The notes: generated by a model not told the origin, from the letters alone. Shown: positions 25,918 through 35,926, numbered from the stretch's first letter. The stretch is 64,000 nucleotides of DNA from Paenibacillus humicola (GCF_028826105.1 NZ_JAQGPL010000001.1:1328501-1392500), one strand, 5' to 3'. Numbers and translations: made by a program.

Positions 25918-25956
25918 GCCAAGGGTTACACCTAATGTTCAGAAGGGGGAAGAGGC

Positions 25957-27498
25957 ATGAGAAAAAGTTACTGGGCAAGCGTGCTGCTGGCGCTGTCCGT
26001 ATTGGCTTCGGCCTGCAGCCAGACGCCGGCGAATACGCCCGGCTCCTCGGAAGTCAAGGAAACGAACGGGCAGGGCGCGGCAGCGGAGAACGGCAAGCAG
26101 GAGAAACCGCTCGTTCTCAAAGGAATGGCCAATCTCTACCAGCAGGCGCCTGCCAAGGACAGCGATTTCTGGAAGAGCATGGAGAAGGAGTTTAACGTCG
26201 ATTACTCGGTGGACTGGGTGCCGGCGGACAATTACCAGCAGAAGCTGGACCTCGTTCTGGCGTCGGGCGACTTGCCCGATATTATGCAGGTCACCAGCAT
26301 CACGGCGCCAAGTATATTAAAAGCGGTTAAGGCCGGGGCTTTCTGGGATTTGACGAAGGAACTGGGCGACTTCAGCAAGTACCCGAACTTCAAGAAATAT
26401 ACCAACCAGAATGCCTGGGTATTAAGCAAGGTGAACGGGGAGAACTATTTCATCCCGCGGACCCGCGGAAATCTCGACTCCGCCTTGTTTATCCGGCAGG
26501 ACTGGCTCGACAAGCTGCATTTGAAAGTACCCACGACACTCGACGAATTTGAGCATGTCATGAAGGTCATCGCACACAGTGATCCGGACGGCAACGGGAA
26601 GATCGATACGATCGGCATGGTTCCGGTTCCCGGTTACTTTGCGGCCGCTTTCGGCACGAGAGATCCTGTCCGGGACAGCAGCGGCGGCATCATTCCTATG
26701 AATCTCACCTCCAATTATGCGGATTACGTCCAGTACATGAGAGACCTTTATGCGGACGGAGCGATCCCCAAGGAATTTGCCCTCATTAACGGCACGCAGC
26801 AGCAGGAGATGTTCACGACCGGCCGCTCGGCCGCCTTTGTCAAGAACGCGTGGCATAAATACGATATGGAGCAGGAGCTGCAGAAGACGCAGCCGGGGGC
26901 TAAGCTGACGCTGATCCCTTATCTGAAAGGACCCAAGGGATATGCGCACATCTACGATCTGGGCTACTTCGGGGGTATGGCGATCTCCAAGAAAGTGGAC
27001 GAGGCGAAAATGAAGCGGATTTTGCAGTTCTTCAACGCGATGACGGATGAGAAATACTACAACTTCGTTAATTTCGGCATCGAAGGCGTGGATTACACGA
27101 TGGAGGACGGCTTCCCCAAGCTGACGGACCTCGGCAAGAAGGAAGTCAACAGCTCGTTCAACGCGCCGTTTATTTTCTCCACTGCCGAATTCGCCAAGGT
27201 CGACAGCCCGCTGGCCCCGATGTCCTACAATCTTCAAACCAGGGAAGAGATGAAGGCGCTCTATAATATCGACGCCAAAGTGGAATTGTTCAATGTGCTG
27301 CAGTCCGATTCGTGGAGTAATGCATGGTCCAGGGTACAGGACGAGTTTGATTCCATGGAAGCGAAAGCGATCTCGGGGGCGATATCCATGGATGAGTTCA
27401 AAGCGTACCAGCAAAAGCTGCTGAAAGACCCCGATGTCATCCGGTCCTTTGCGGAATTCGCCACCAGCTACAATCAATTTTTCCCGAGCCAAAACTAA
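25957..27498 (+). CDS. Extracellular solute-binding lipoprotein
   Basis: A 513-residue lipoprotein; lipobox LASAC puts the lipid on Cys20. The mature fold is that of the LipO-type oligosaccharide-binding proteins. A segment DPDGNGKIDTIGMV resembles the EF-hand-like calcium loop often seen in this branch (also present in the locus C protein at 62198). It serves the two permeases upstream and is followed after 20 bases by the first CFCxxC protein. Confidence 0.92.
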   Translation: MRKSYWASVLLALSVLASACSQTPANTPGSSEVKETNGQGAAAENGKQEKPLVLKGMANLYQQAPAKDSDFWKSMEKEFNVDYSVDWVPADNYQQKLDLVLASGDLPDIMQVTSITAPSILKAVKAGAFWDLTKELGDFSKYPNFKKYTNQNAWVLSKVNGENYFIPRTRGNLDSALFIRQDWLDKLHLKVPTTLDEFEHVMKVIAHSDPDGNGKIDTIGMVPVPGYFAAAFGTRDPVRDSSGGIIPMNLTSNYADYVQYMRDLYADGAIPKEFALINGTQQQEMFTTGRSAAFVKNAWHKYDMEQELQKTQPGAKLTLIPYLKGPKGYAHIYDLGYFGGMAISKKVDEAKMKRILQFFNAMTDEKYYNFVNFGIEGVDYTMEDGFPKLTDLGKKEVNSSFNAPFIFSTAEFAKVDSPLAPMSYNLQTREEMKALYNIDAKVELFNVLQSDSWSNAWSRVQDEFDSMEAKAISGAISMDEFKAYQQKLLKDPDVIRSFAEFATSYNQFFPSQN

Positions 27499-27518
27499 AG
27501 GGACAGGAGAAATGCGAG

Positions 27519-28808
27519 ATGTATATTAAAGAAGTGGCATCCAGCCTCTACCCGTGGGATCTCGCCGACGAAGGTGTCGAGACCTGCGTGAATAATGTGA
27601 TGGAGCACAGCCTTGTGAACAGCGTTTATCTGGTCGGCATCATGCATAAAGAGAAACGGCCGCTTACGAGTTTGTTCTACCCTCATAATCCGAAACGAAA
27701 GTTTTACCTGCCCGAGGACAGCCGCATTTATTACCGCATGGAGGAGAGCAGCTTTACGGATACGCCGCTGAAGCCGCTGTACTCTGCGAGGGAATTTTTG
27801 CAGAAGAAAGACTGGCTTGACGAGCTCACCGCTTATGGACGAAAGCATAACCTGAAAACCGGAGCCGAAATTTCCCATACCTTCTACGATTGCGAGAAAG
27901 CGAAATCCGAATTTCCCGATGTCCTGCAAAAAAATATACACGGCGAAATCATCGAGCGCCATTTCTGCTGCAACAACGACCATGTCAAGACCTACATGAA
28001 AGCGATCTTCTATGACACGGTCAAGAATCACGACATTGATTTTATTCAGACCTGCATGATGCTGTTCGCGACCGGCGAGCCCGTCAAAGCCCCCTGGTTC
28101 ATGGAAAACGACCCGGAGTACAAGGTCGGCGCCCTGCTCGGCGTCCTGAAGGGCGGCTGCTTCTGCGGCCATTGCCGGACGAAAGCGATGAATATGGGCT
28201 ACGATTGGGATAAGATCGTCAGCGACCTTAAAGGACTGGAGCGTCTGGTCCATGCGAGCGCCTACAACAATCTCGATGCGGTCATGGACGCCCATGTGCT
28301 GATGGGCAGCGATTTGCTGGAAACGGGGCTGCTGCTGGAATATCCGTCCCTGTATCAATTTCTGGAGTTCCGCATGAAGTCCATCGCCGGGCTGTTTACC
28401 GAAATTAACGCCTCGATCAAGTCGGCCAACAAAAACGTCGATTTCCGCTACAACAATTATTTGAAATATCCCGAGCTTGCCGGACTGGACTTTGCTTCGG
28501 TGAAAGACAGCCTGGATTCGGTACGGGATTCCGACTACAGCGAGCAGTACGGAGCACCGGATCATTTCAAACGAAAGCGAAATACCATTCTCAAGATCAG
28601 GCGCGGCATTGGCTATGACAAGGACTTGATCGCCGCTTTTGCGCCAAGACCCAATGCGACCCCGGAGCTGGTGCGGGAAAGCATCAAAGTGTTGAGCACG
28701 CTCGGCGTCGACGGGCTGTCGCTCGGGCATTACGACGGGGCGACCTTCGAGCTGCTGGATGCGGTGAAGCAAGGAATGATGGAGGCGGGAATCGAAATCA
28801 GAGCATAA
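27519..28808 (+). CDS. Uncharacterised TIM-barrel-like protein with CFCGHC motif (paralog 1)
   Basis: A 429-residue cytosolic protein that I do not recognise as a named family. It is homologous along its length to the gene at 30305-31561. Shared blocks are LYPWDLADEGVET, IMHKEKRPL, EDSRIYY, KTGAEISHT, IDFIQTC, the cysteine cluster Cys214-F-Cys216-G-H-Cys219 (GGCFCGHC), and a C-terminal GVDGLSLGHYDGATFE that looks like the last strand of a beta/alpha barrel. CxCxxC clusters of this kind occur in some hypothetical glycoside-hydrolase-like barrels, probably binding zinc. Its place between a sugar-binding lipoprotein and a YesN regulator argues for a carbohydrate enzyme. Function is unproven. Confidence 0.75.
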   Translation: MYIKEVASSLYPWDLADEGVETCVNNVMEHSLVNSVYLVGIMHKEKRPLTSLFYPHNPKRKFYLPEDSRIYYRMEESSFTDTPLKPLYSAREFLQKKDWLDELTAYGRKHNLKTGAEISHTFYDCEKAKSEFPDVLQKNIHGEIIERHFCCNNDHVKTYMKAIFYDTVKNHDIDFIQTCMMLFATGEPVKAPWFMENDPEYKVGALLGVLKGGCFCGHCRTKAMNMGYDWDKIVSDLKGLERLVHASAYNNLDAVMDAHVLMGSDLLETGLLLEYPSLYQFLEFRMKSIAGLFTEINASIKSANKNVDFRYNNYLKYPELAGLDFASVKDSLDSVRDSDYSEQYGAPDHFKRKRNTILKIRRGIGYDKDLIAAFAPRPNATPELVRESIKVLSTLGVDGLSLGHYDGATFELLDAVKQGMMEAGIEIRA

Positions 28809-28821
28809 GCGGGGGAGGCCT

Positions 28822-30270
28822 ATGTATCGCGTACTCTTAGTTGACGACGAGATCTGGTGCCTGGAAGGCATGCGAAAACTGGTTGACTGGGAAAGATTGG
28901 GGTTTACCGTGACCGCTCAGGCGACCGACGCCTCGGAAGCATTCGATCTCATCTGCAGGACCAAGCCCGATGTCGTCTTCACCGATATCCGAATGCCTGA
29001 AATGTCGGGTATCGAACTGCTGAACAAGACGAGGCAGGCTGGAATCGAGAGCGAGATTGTTATTGTAAGCGGCTTTGCCGAATTTGAATACGCGCAGGAA
29101 GCGCTGCGCCGCGGCGCATTCGACTACCAGCTGAAGCCTGTCGATCCGGAGGAGGCCCGGCTGCTGCTGCAAAAGCTGAAGCAGCACCTGGACCGGAAGC
29201 AGGCTGAAAGCGTGAATATATGGAGGGAACTGTCGCCCGTTTCCGGCAATCCGCTCGAGATGCTGAAGACAAGGGGCTTCGTGCCGATTGGCGACTATTG
29301 GCGGGTTCTCATGCTCACAGGGAGCGGCTCCTGGGGAAGCGAACAATTCGCGTCGTTATTTCCGTCCCTCCATCATCATGCCATCCCGGCCGGCGATACT
29401 CGAACGCTGCTGCTTTTGAACGGCGACAAGCCGCCGGAAGATCAGGAGATCTTCCCGATTCTGGACGGCTGGTCCCGGAAGCGCGGAGTCCTGGCTGGAT
29501 GCAGCGGCGTCGCGGCTGGGATCGAGCATCTGGGAAGGCTGATTCGGGAGGCAAGCATGGCGGCGCTCCAAACCTTTCTCGGCGGAAAAACCGGAGCCGT
29601 CATCTTCACCGCAGCCGGCAGCGCCGGACTGGAGAACCTCCTCAGGAAGACGGAAAAATTACTATGGGTGAACAACGATGCGGAAATTTGCTCGGTATTA
29701 AGCACCATCCCGGATCTTTTTCAGAAGGAAAATCTCGGAATCTATCATGCCGTCTACTTGTGGAACCGGTTCGCCATCCTGGTCGGCAGGAGGTTGAAAT
29801 GCCGTTCCTCCGGAGCCGAAGCCGACTTTCTGGACTATGAAGAGCTGGTCAACCGCTTTGGGAGCTTGGCCTCGATGTGCCGCGCGATGAAGGCCGTCAT
29901 TCAGAAGGTATGCAGTCCCATTGAAGAGCCGGCCCGGCAGCCGGCCTACAATGACAAATTTATCGCCCTGCTTGAGCATGTGAACCAGAATTACGACAAA
30001 GAGCTTTCCTTGAGCGAGCTGGCGGATAAATACTACCTGAACATGAGCTATTGCAGCGAATTGTTCAGGAAAGCGACAGGTTATACATTTCGCTATTATG
30101 TCACCAAGCTGCGGATGGAGTCGGCTGCAGAGCTGATGAAGTCCGGAAAATATTCGGTCGACAGGGTCAGCTGCATGACAGGGTATCAGGATTACTACTA
30201 TTTCTGCAAAACATTTAAAAAATTTTACGGCATCACACCGTACCAATTTACAGCGAAATCGTGCCCTTAG
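28822..30270 (+). CDS. YesN-type response regulator (REC + AraC)
   Basis: A 482-residue regulator. The receiver domain covers about 1-120 with Asp8/Asp9, phosphoacceptor Asp55 (VVFTDIRMPEMSG) and Lys in the FDYQLKPVD segment. A middle region of unknown fold follows, and an AraC helix-turn-helix fills the last 100 residues (LSELADKYYLNMSYCSELF, YYYFCKTFKKFYGITPYQF). It is the likely partner of the kinase at 22157 and should control locus B. It sits between the two paralogous CFCxxC genes, 13 bases after the first. Confidence 0.92.
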   Translation: MYRVLLVDDEIWCLEGMRKLVDWERLGFTVTAQATDASEAFDLICRTKPDVVFTDIRMPEMSGIELLNKTRQAGIESEIVIVSGFAEFEYAQEALRRGAFDYQLKPVDPEEARLLLQKLKQHLDRKQAESVNIWRELSPVSGNPLEMLKTRGFVPIGDYWRVLMLTGSGSWGSEQFASLFPSLHHHAIPAGDTRTLLLLNGDKPPEDQEIFPILDGWSRKRGVLAGCSGVAAGIEHLGRLIREASMAALQTFLGGKTGAVIFTAAGSAGLENLLRKTEKLLWVNNDAEICSVLSTIPDLFQKENLGIYHAVYLWNRFAILVGRRLKCRSSGAEADFLDYEELVNRFGSLASMCRAMKAVIQKVCSPIEEPARQPAYNDKFIALLEHVNQNYDKELSLSELADKYYLNMSYCSELFRKATGYTFRYYVTKLRMESAAELMKSGKYSVDRVSCMTGYQDYYYFCKTFKKFYGITPYQFTAKSCP

Positions 30271-30304
30271 CGCATCCAGGCATCGGCCGTTGGAGGGAAT
30301 GAAT

Positions 30305-31561
30305 ATGTATTGGAAAGAGTTGACCACCGGCATTTATCCCTGGGATATCCACGATGAGGGGATTGAAACCATCTTAGATCATCTGCAAAACCATGCGGGC
30401 AACAACGCGGCCTACATGCTGGCCGTCATGCATCATGAAAAACGTCCGCTTCACGATAACTATTATCATCACAATCCGGTCCGCAAGCGTTATCTGGCCG
30501 AAGACAGCAGGAGCTATTTCACCATTCACCCGGAATCCTACCGCAATTCCAGAATCAAGCCTTTGCCCAGCGAACGAGAATTCCTTCGAGGGACGGACTG
30601 GCTGGAGATTTTCACGAAAGCGCTTCGTAAACGGGGGATGAGTCCCGGAGCGGAAATCTCCCATACGCCTCTCGATTCCGTCCGCGGCATGGGGGAATTT
30701 TCGGACTGCATCCAGCGCGACATTTACGGTAATCCGCCGGGCCATGGCTATTTCTCGAATCAGCAGCTTTGCTGGAACAGCCCCGTTGCCAGAGCGTATA
30801 TGTGCGCCATCGCAACCGATCTCGTCACCCATTACGATCTCGATATGATCCAGACCTGCTCCTTTCTGTTCAATCAGGGCCAGCTTGGCCTGCATCCCTT
30901 TCTGGGCGTCACGCTGGGGGGCTGCTTCTGTACAAACTGCGAACGGGAAGCCCGCAAGGCGGGGCTGGACTGGGACCGGATCCGGACGACGGTCAGGCAT
31001 CATGCGGATATCATGAAACGAGCGACCCTGGAAGCGAATGAAGACTGGCTGCTGCTGCAGCGCGGAAATTCGTCGGCGGTCATGCTCCTGCTGGAGAGCC
31101 CGGAGCTGTACGAATGGCTTAAATTCCGATGCAATTCGATCACCCGCTATTTCAAGGAATTGTCGGAGGCGATCCACGCCGCCAATCCGAAGGTGGATTT
31201 CCGCTTCAACACGTGCTGGCCGGAAGCCGAATTCATCGGACAGGATCTGACGCAGATCGGCAAATATGTGGATTCGATCCGGATTATGGACTATGCCGAA
31301 CAGACCGGCGATGAAGAACGGGTGCTGAACAAAGGCAAGTGGCTTGCCAATGTCAGGAGACAGGTAGGCGAAGAGAAGATCATTATCGACAGCATCGCCC
31401 CCCGCGCCAAGGCAACGCCGGATTTGATCCGCAAAGGGATACGAACGGTTGCCCTGGGCGGAGCCGACGGGCTGGCATACGGCTTTTACGATGGCGCAAC
31501 GATTGAAAGACTGGAAGCGATCAAAGCGGGGATGGCCGAATGCGAAATTAAGCTCCGATAA
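30305..31561 (+). CDS. Uncharacterised TIM-barrel-like protein with CFCTNC motif (paralog 2)
   Basis: A 418-residue paralog of the protein at 27519-28808. It repeats the same landmarks: IYPWDIHDEGIET, VMHHEKRPL, EDSRSYF, SPGAEISHT, LDMIQTC, Cys207-F-Cys209-T-N-Cys212 and ADGLAYGFYDGATIE. TTGGAGGGAATG precedes it; the ATG at 30305 gives proper spacing and aligns exactly with the first residue of paralog 1. A strong terminator follows. Keeping two diverged copies in one operon suggests two linked substrates or a heteromeric enzyme; this is inference. Confidence 0.75.
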   Translation: MYWKELTTGIYPWDIHDEGIETILDHLQNHAGNNAAYMLAVMHHEKRPLHDNYYHHNPVRKRYLAEDSRSYFTIHPESYRNSRIKPLPSEREFLRGTDWLEIFTKALRKRGMSPGAEISHTPLDSVRGMGEFSDCIQRDIYGNPPGHGYFSNQQLCWNSPVARAYMCAIATDLVTHYDLDMIQTCSFLFNQGQLGLHPFLGVTLGGCFCTNCEREARKAGLDWDRIRTTVRHHADIMKRATLEANEDWLLLQRGNSSAVMLLLESPELYEWLKFRCNSITRYFKELSEAIHAANPKVDFRFNTCWPEAEFIGQDLTQIGKYVDSIRIMDYAEQTGDEERVLNKGKWLANVRRQVGEEKIIIDSIAPRAKATPDLIRKGIRTVALGGADGLAYGFYDGATIERLEAIKAGMAECEIKLR

Positions 31562-31596
31562 AAACGATTAGCTGCGACGGATTGCCGCTGCAGCGA

Positions 31597-31623
31597 AGCC
31601 GCTGGGAATTAGCGGCTTTTTTT
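31597..31623 (+). terminator. Rho-independent terminator
   Basis: AGCCGCT/AGCGGCT stem with loop GGGAATT and seven Ts, 36 bases after the locus B operon. Confidence 0.87.
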
Positions 31624-31766
31624 GTTGGAATTCCTTATTTTACGGGAATTCGAAAGGGCATGGAACGCCCATGAATAGATTCCCTGGCAGGAAAAGAATG
31701 CGAATATCCTTTTCGAAAAAGGGAAAAATTACATGAAAGGCAAGCCGTATCAGGGGGGGACTAGCG

Positions 31767-33341
31767 GTGAAAAGGTTTGGTAAAGGGTTGTACAAGAAAT
31801 CGGATACAATACCTGAATTTCATCTGAATAATGACGATTACGGCAACAGCAGTCTTTCTAACGACATCGGACAAAATGAGGACTTATTAAAAAACATCTT
31901 TCAAAACTGTTCGGATATCGTATACCGCAAAATTGTCGTGGCCGGGAAGCTTCAATGGCTTGTGATTTACATTGAAAATTTGGTGGATGAGCAGCTGGTC
32001 GACGACCATGTCCTTAAACCGTTGATAGCGAAAGGTACAGATCAACATGAGCTGCCCGTTGACGAAGTAGAAGTATTGGATGATCGAACGATCTCTGTCG
32101 GAGTGAGTCATACGACCTCGGAAGTCGTTGAAATCGTTCGAAATGTGCTGAATGGTCATGCCGCCGTTTTAGAAAATGGGGATAACAAGGCGATGACCGT
32201 TATGGTTAACGGTTTCGCAAAACGGAGCTTGGAGGAGCCCTCCTCCGAATCCGTCATTCGAGGTCCCAGGGACGGATTTATTGAAAATATCTCAACGAAT
32301 ATAAGTTTAATACGCCGAAGGCTGAAAACCTCCAAGCTCAAAATGGAATCCTTTACGGTTGGAGAAGTGTCTCAAACCCAAGTCATCATGACCTATATGA
32401 AAGGCATTGCTACAGATTCTTTAGTCGATGAAGTTCGAGAGAGGATCAACAAAATTCAAATCGATGGGATTCTCGAATCCAATTATATCGAGGAATTTAT
32501 TGAGGATTTTCCGTTCTCCCCCTTTCCGCAAGTACAAAGCACGGAGCGTCCGGATGTCGTAGCCGCAGAATTGTTGGAAGGTAAAGTAGCCCTGATCACC
32601 GACACTTCCCCCTTCGCGCTGATCGTTCCGATGACATTTTGGGCGGGGATGCAGGCGAGCGAGGATTTCTATATGCGTTGGCCCATCGCAACTTTTGTTC
32701 GGTGGATTCGGTTTATTTTCATCATCATAGCGGTATTTGCTCCTCCCCTGTATGTTGCCGTTACGACCTTTCATCAGGAAATGATTCCGACGAATCTGGT
32801 CTTGAGTATCATCTCTGCCAGGGAACCGGTTCCCTTTCCGGCCGTTATCGAAGCCTTATTAATGGAAATTACATTTGAAGCGCTGCGGGAAGCGGGAATT
32901 CGTTTGCCAAGACAAATCGGACAAGCGATAAGCATTGTAGGGGCGCTCGTTATCGGCCAGGCGGCTGTGCAGGCGGGAATTATCTCGGCTCCGGTCGTCA
33001 TTATCGTATCGATCACCGGAATTGCGGCGTTCACGATCCCAAGGTATAGTTTTGCAAACGGAATCCGGCTGCTGCGCTTTCCCATGTTATTCTTGGCAGG
33101 CACTCTGGGTCTGTATGGGATCGGACTAGGGGCCTTGGGCATCTTGGTGCATATCATGACCCTTCGCTCTTTCGGTGTCCCTTATTTTACGCCAGTTGTC
33201 CCGTTAACGTTTAAAGAACTGATGGATACATTGATTCGCGCGCCTATTTGGGCCAAAACCCGACGTCCTCCAAGCACAGGCTCCAACAATCCGATTCGTG
33301 CACTGCAAGGCCAGAAACCAAGTCCGCCCGAAAACAGCTAG
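31767..33341 (+). CDS. GerA-type spore germination protein
   Basis: A 524-residue A subunit of a germinant receptor. A soluble N-terminal domain (about 1-280) contains the family motifs VDEQLVDDHVL, HTTSEVVEIV and PRDGFIENISTNISLIRRRL. Several membrane helices follow from about 283 to 475 and a short cytoplasmic tail closes the protein. The start is GTG after a run of seven G. It heads the second ger locus. I found no convincing sigma-G promoter. Confidence 0.94.
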   Translation: MKRFGKGLYKKSDTIPEFHLNNDDYGNSSLSNDIGQNEDLLKNIFQNCSDIVYRKIVVAGKLQWLVIYIENLVDEQLVDDHVLKPLIAKGTDQHELPVDEVEVLDDRTISVGVSHTTSEVVEIVRNVLNGHAAVLENGDNKAMTVMVNGFAKRSLEEPSSESVIRGPRDGFIENISTNISLIRRRLKTSKLKMESFTVGEVSQTQVIMTYMKGIATDSLVDEVRERINKIQIDGILESNYIEEFIEDFPFSPFPQVQSTERPDVVAAELLEGKVALITDTSPFALIVPMTFWAGMQASEDFYMRWPIATFVRWIRFIFIIIAVFAPPLYVAVTTFHQEMIPTNLVLSIISAREPVPFPAVIEALLMEITFEALREAGIRLPRQIGQAISIVGALVIGQAAVQAGIISAPVVIIVSITGIAAFTIPRYSFANGIRLLRFPMLFLAGTLGLYGIGLGALGILVHIMTLRSFGVPYFTPVVPLTFKELMDTLIRAPIWAKTRRPPSTGSNNPIRALQGQKPSPPENS

Positions 33342-33383
33342 GGGCTAGTTTGTGATCAAGGGAAAAAAAGGAGGAGATCCGGC

Positions 33384-34559
33384 ATGAAGGCGATCCTATG
33401 TATCGGTCTGCTTTCCATACTGTTGATCATAAGCGGTTGTTGGGACCGTAGAGAAATCAATGATATTGCGTTTATTTCAGGCTCGGCAATCGACTTAACG
33501 GATGATGGTAACCTTGTAGGCTCCGTCCAAGTCGCACTTCCTGCTTCCGGCCAGGGTAGTCCTAGCGGAGGGAACGCGCAAGACAGGTTTTTTGTCCTAA
33601 CCGGTCATGGAAAAAATATAAATCAAGCGCTCGTTGCGATGCAGAAAAAAAGTTCGCGCAGGTTATTTACCGCTCATCGCAGTGTTTTTTTTATAAGCGA
33701 AGCGGTCGCTAAACGCGGGATAAAGGATATGCTCGATTACTTCTCACACGATCCGCGTAATCGGTTAAAAACCTATATGATGGTTGTAAAGGGGGACGAA
33801 GCGCGTAACATTTTGCAAATTCAGTACCCGTTTGAACATGTGCCAATCGAAGCCGTAAAGGAAATGGAAAGCTTTAAGAGTGAATTGGCGGTGACGCTGC
33901 GGGATTTTTTCATCGCGTCGTCCAGCGAGGGGATTTATCCGGTCATGGGGGTCATCGAACCGGAGAGACCATCGGGAGATATGAAAGAAAACAATCGTAA
34001 ATTATTTCGGCTGGCGGGAGTGGCAATCTTCAAAAATTTTAAATTAGTCGGTTTTCTGAGTGAAAAAGAAACAAACGGATTTCTTTGGGTGACTAACAAG
34101 ATGAAAGCTGCCATGATTTATGCAGATATGCCGAAAGGTTACGGAAATGTAAGTATGATCATCACCCATGCAAAACGCAGGATTACTCCCCAGCTAAGCG
34201 GTAAAAAGGTCAAAATCCATCTTCAGTTACAAGGGGAGGGAATGCTTGTCGAAAATAATACGCCTCTCGATATCAGACAGCCAAATAATTTTGAACGGGT
34301 GCAAAAGGCACTGGAGAAATCGGTTAAGAGCCAAGTCCAAGATTTACTAACCCAGGTCCAAAAGCGATACCAGGCCGATATTCTGGGCTTCGGCCGGGAA
34401 ATTTACCGGAATCAGCCCAAACAATGGAAAACGGTGCAAGAGCAATGGGATCATATATTTGCCGAAGCTGACGTCTCCATAACGGTAAACCTGCAGTTAC
34501 GGGGATCCGGGATGGGAAACAGACCTCTGCATTTGAATGAAAAGGAGATCAAGAAATGA
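33384..34559 (+). CDS. Ger(x)C family spore germination lipoprotein
   Basis: A 391-residue C subunit with lipobox ISGC (Cys19) and the typical mature start WDRREINDIAFISG. The C-terminal region shows GMLVENNTPLDI and VQKRYQADILGFG as in the paralog at 206-1357. AAAGGAGGAG precedes the ATG. It overlaps the next small gene by 4 bases (ATGA). Confidence 0.94.
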   Translation: MKAILCIGLLSILLIISGCWDRREINDIAFISGSAIDLTDDGNLVGSVQVALPASGQGSPSGGNAQDRFFVLTGHGKNINQALVAMQKKSSRRLFTAHRSVFFISEAVAKRGIKDMLDYFSHDPRNRLKTYMMVVKGDEARNILQIQYPFEHVPIEAVKEMESFKSELAVTLRDFFIASSSEGIYPVMGVIEPERPSGDMKENNRKLFRLAGVAIFKNFKLVGFLSEKETNGFLWVTNKMKAAMIYADMPKGYGNVSMIITHAKRRITPQLSGKKVKIHLQLQGEGMLVENNTPLDIRQPNNFERVQKALEKSVKSQVQDLLTQVQKRYQADILGFGREIYRNQPKQWKTVQEQWDHIFAEADVSITVNLQLRGSGMGNRPLHLNEKEIKK

Positions 34560-34786
34560 TTGTACAGATAGGGGGATTTGTACTTGTGCTGGTTGTATGG
34601 ACTTTTGTTAACATGAAATCCCTTGTGAGAAAGCAACAAACTAAAGTTGCTGTCGTATACGGCGGTTTAATGGGATTGTCTGCTGTTGCCGGCTCCCTGT
34701 TAATTGCTGGGGTTGATTTATCAAGTCTGGTGCTTGGCCCCTACGATATTTTCATCCCTATCGGTAAAATGATTTTAAAGAAGTGA
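34556..34786 (+). CDS. Small two-helix membrane protein, likely Ger receptor D subunit
   Basis: A 76-residue protein with two hydrophobic helices (about 3-20 and 33-55). It overlaps the gerC stop by 4 bases, so it is cotranslated. Small two-helix D-subunit proteins are known next to ger operons in Bacillus and modulate receptor response. Size, topology and location fit; sequence evidence alone is thin. Confidence 0.65.
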   Translation: MIVQIGGFVLVLVVWTFVNMKSLVRKQQTKVAVVYGGLMGLSAVAGSLLIAGVDLSSLVLGPYDIFIPIGKMILKK

Positions 34787-34831
34787 CCAATAAAGTTCCA
34801 GACCAGCTCACTGCCAATATGAGCTTGAAAT

Positions 34832-35926
34832 CTAAGGCGACTTATTCCCAATTCTTTTTAAGGTGTCAATTGTCAAAAGTAGTAATGGAATAACAATTTG
34901 GATAAAATTACCTGCAACCGGAAACTGGAAAGTAAGTTCATTTTGAAGTTCCGTAGAATTTGTGTAAACACAAGCCCATCCGATGACACACAAAAGTGTA
35001 AGCGGCGTAACGATTCCTCTATAATTCGGAATGTTGAAAAGATGGCTTACATTTAGACAGAGCATAAATAATAACACGGATATTTTTATAAATATGGCCA
35101 TCATCCACATCGAAACAGCGATTGCTTCCAGACGTTCGAAGGACCCCTCGATCCCAACATACTGAATAACACTTAAAAAGGAAAAATTCAGTTTATCCGT
35201 TAACGGACCGAAGACCATAATCGTCATCAAATCAATGATAAAAATAAGAAGCACAAGGCCGAGAAGCGAGATGAGCGATATCTTACGCGCCTTTTCCGGT
35301 TGATTTAAAACCGGCAGAAGCCATCCCAAAAAGAAGAATTGACTCATCCAAGGGGATGGACCGACAGCTCCTTGTAAGATCGGTTGTATTCCTTCCCCTA
35401 GCAATGGCTTAAGTTGTCCCGGATCCGATTCCTTAATCGCCAGGATACAGAGAGCAATTAATAAAACAACAATGAGAGATGTTAGCAGCTCATTACATCT
35501 TCCGATGACCTCAATTCCCGCATAAACAGTCAGTCCGCAAAGGCACATCAACGTCAGGATTATGACGAGCGATGGGCTTTTCGGCAATAGGACCAAACTA
35601 ATAAACTGGATATGTTGGTTTAATGACTGAGATATAAGCGCAATCAAATAATGGCAGTAATAAAAACCCAAAAATATACCGAGCCATTTCCCGATGATTT
35701 TGGAACCGTATTGCGTGATCGTCAAACCCGGATAACGTTGAGCGAGTGTCGTCATTACCCAAATGCTTAATAATCCGGTTAATGCGGCAGGAAACACCGA
35801 CATCCAGGCATCCTGCTTAGCAAATGCCACCATTATGCCTGGAACGATTAATATTAAAGTGGCACCTACAGTAGAGAAAAGCAATAAACCAAGCTGCGTT
35901 CCTGTGATTTTTTCGGGACTCTTCAT
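34832..35926 (-). CDS. GerB-type spore germination permease, on the opposite strand
   Basis: A 364-residue membrane protein with about ten helices of the GerAB family (KITGTQLGLLLFSTVGATLIL at the N-terminus, then YGSKIIGKWLG). A GGAGGGAGG ribosome site precedes the start. It faces the gerA-gerC-D genes tail to tail with only 45 bases between, so it needs its own promoter. It is probably the missing B subunit of this receptor, inverted relative to the usual A-B-C or A-C-B order. Confidence 0.92.
   Translation of the reverse strand: MKSPEKITGTQLGLLLFSTVGATLILIVPGIMVAFAKQDAWMSVFPAALTGLLSIWVMTTLAQRYPGLTITQYGSKIIGKWLGIFLGFYYCHYLIALISQSLNQHIQFISLVLLPKSPSLVIILTLMCLCGLTVYAGIEVIGRCNELLTSLIVVLLIALCILAIKESDPGQLKPLLGEGIQPILQGAVGPSPWMSQFFFLGWLLPVLNQPEKARKISLISLLGLVLLIFIIDLMTIMVFGPLTDKLNFSFLSVIQYVGIEGSFERLEAIAVSMWMMAIFIKISVLLFMLCLNVSHLFNIPNYRGIVTPLTLLCVIGWACVYTNSTELQNELTFQFPVAGNFIQIVIPLLLLTIDTLKRIGNKSP

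Noticed and set aside
31640..31766. Sigma-G promoter before gerA
   Set aside because: TGAATA-like and GGAAAAATT-like pieces occur, but no pair has convincing spacing and sequence.
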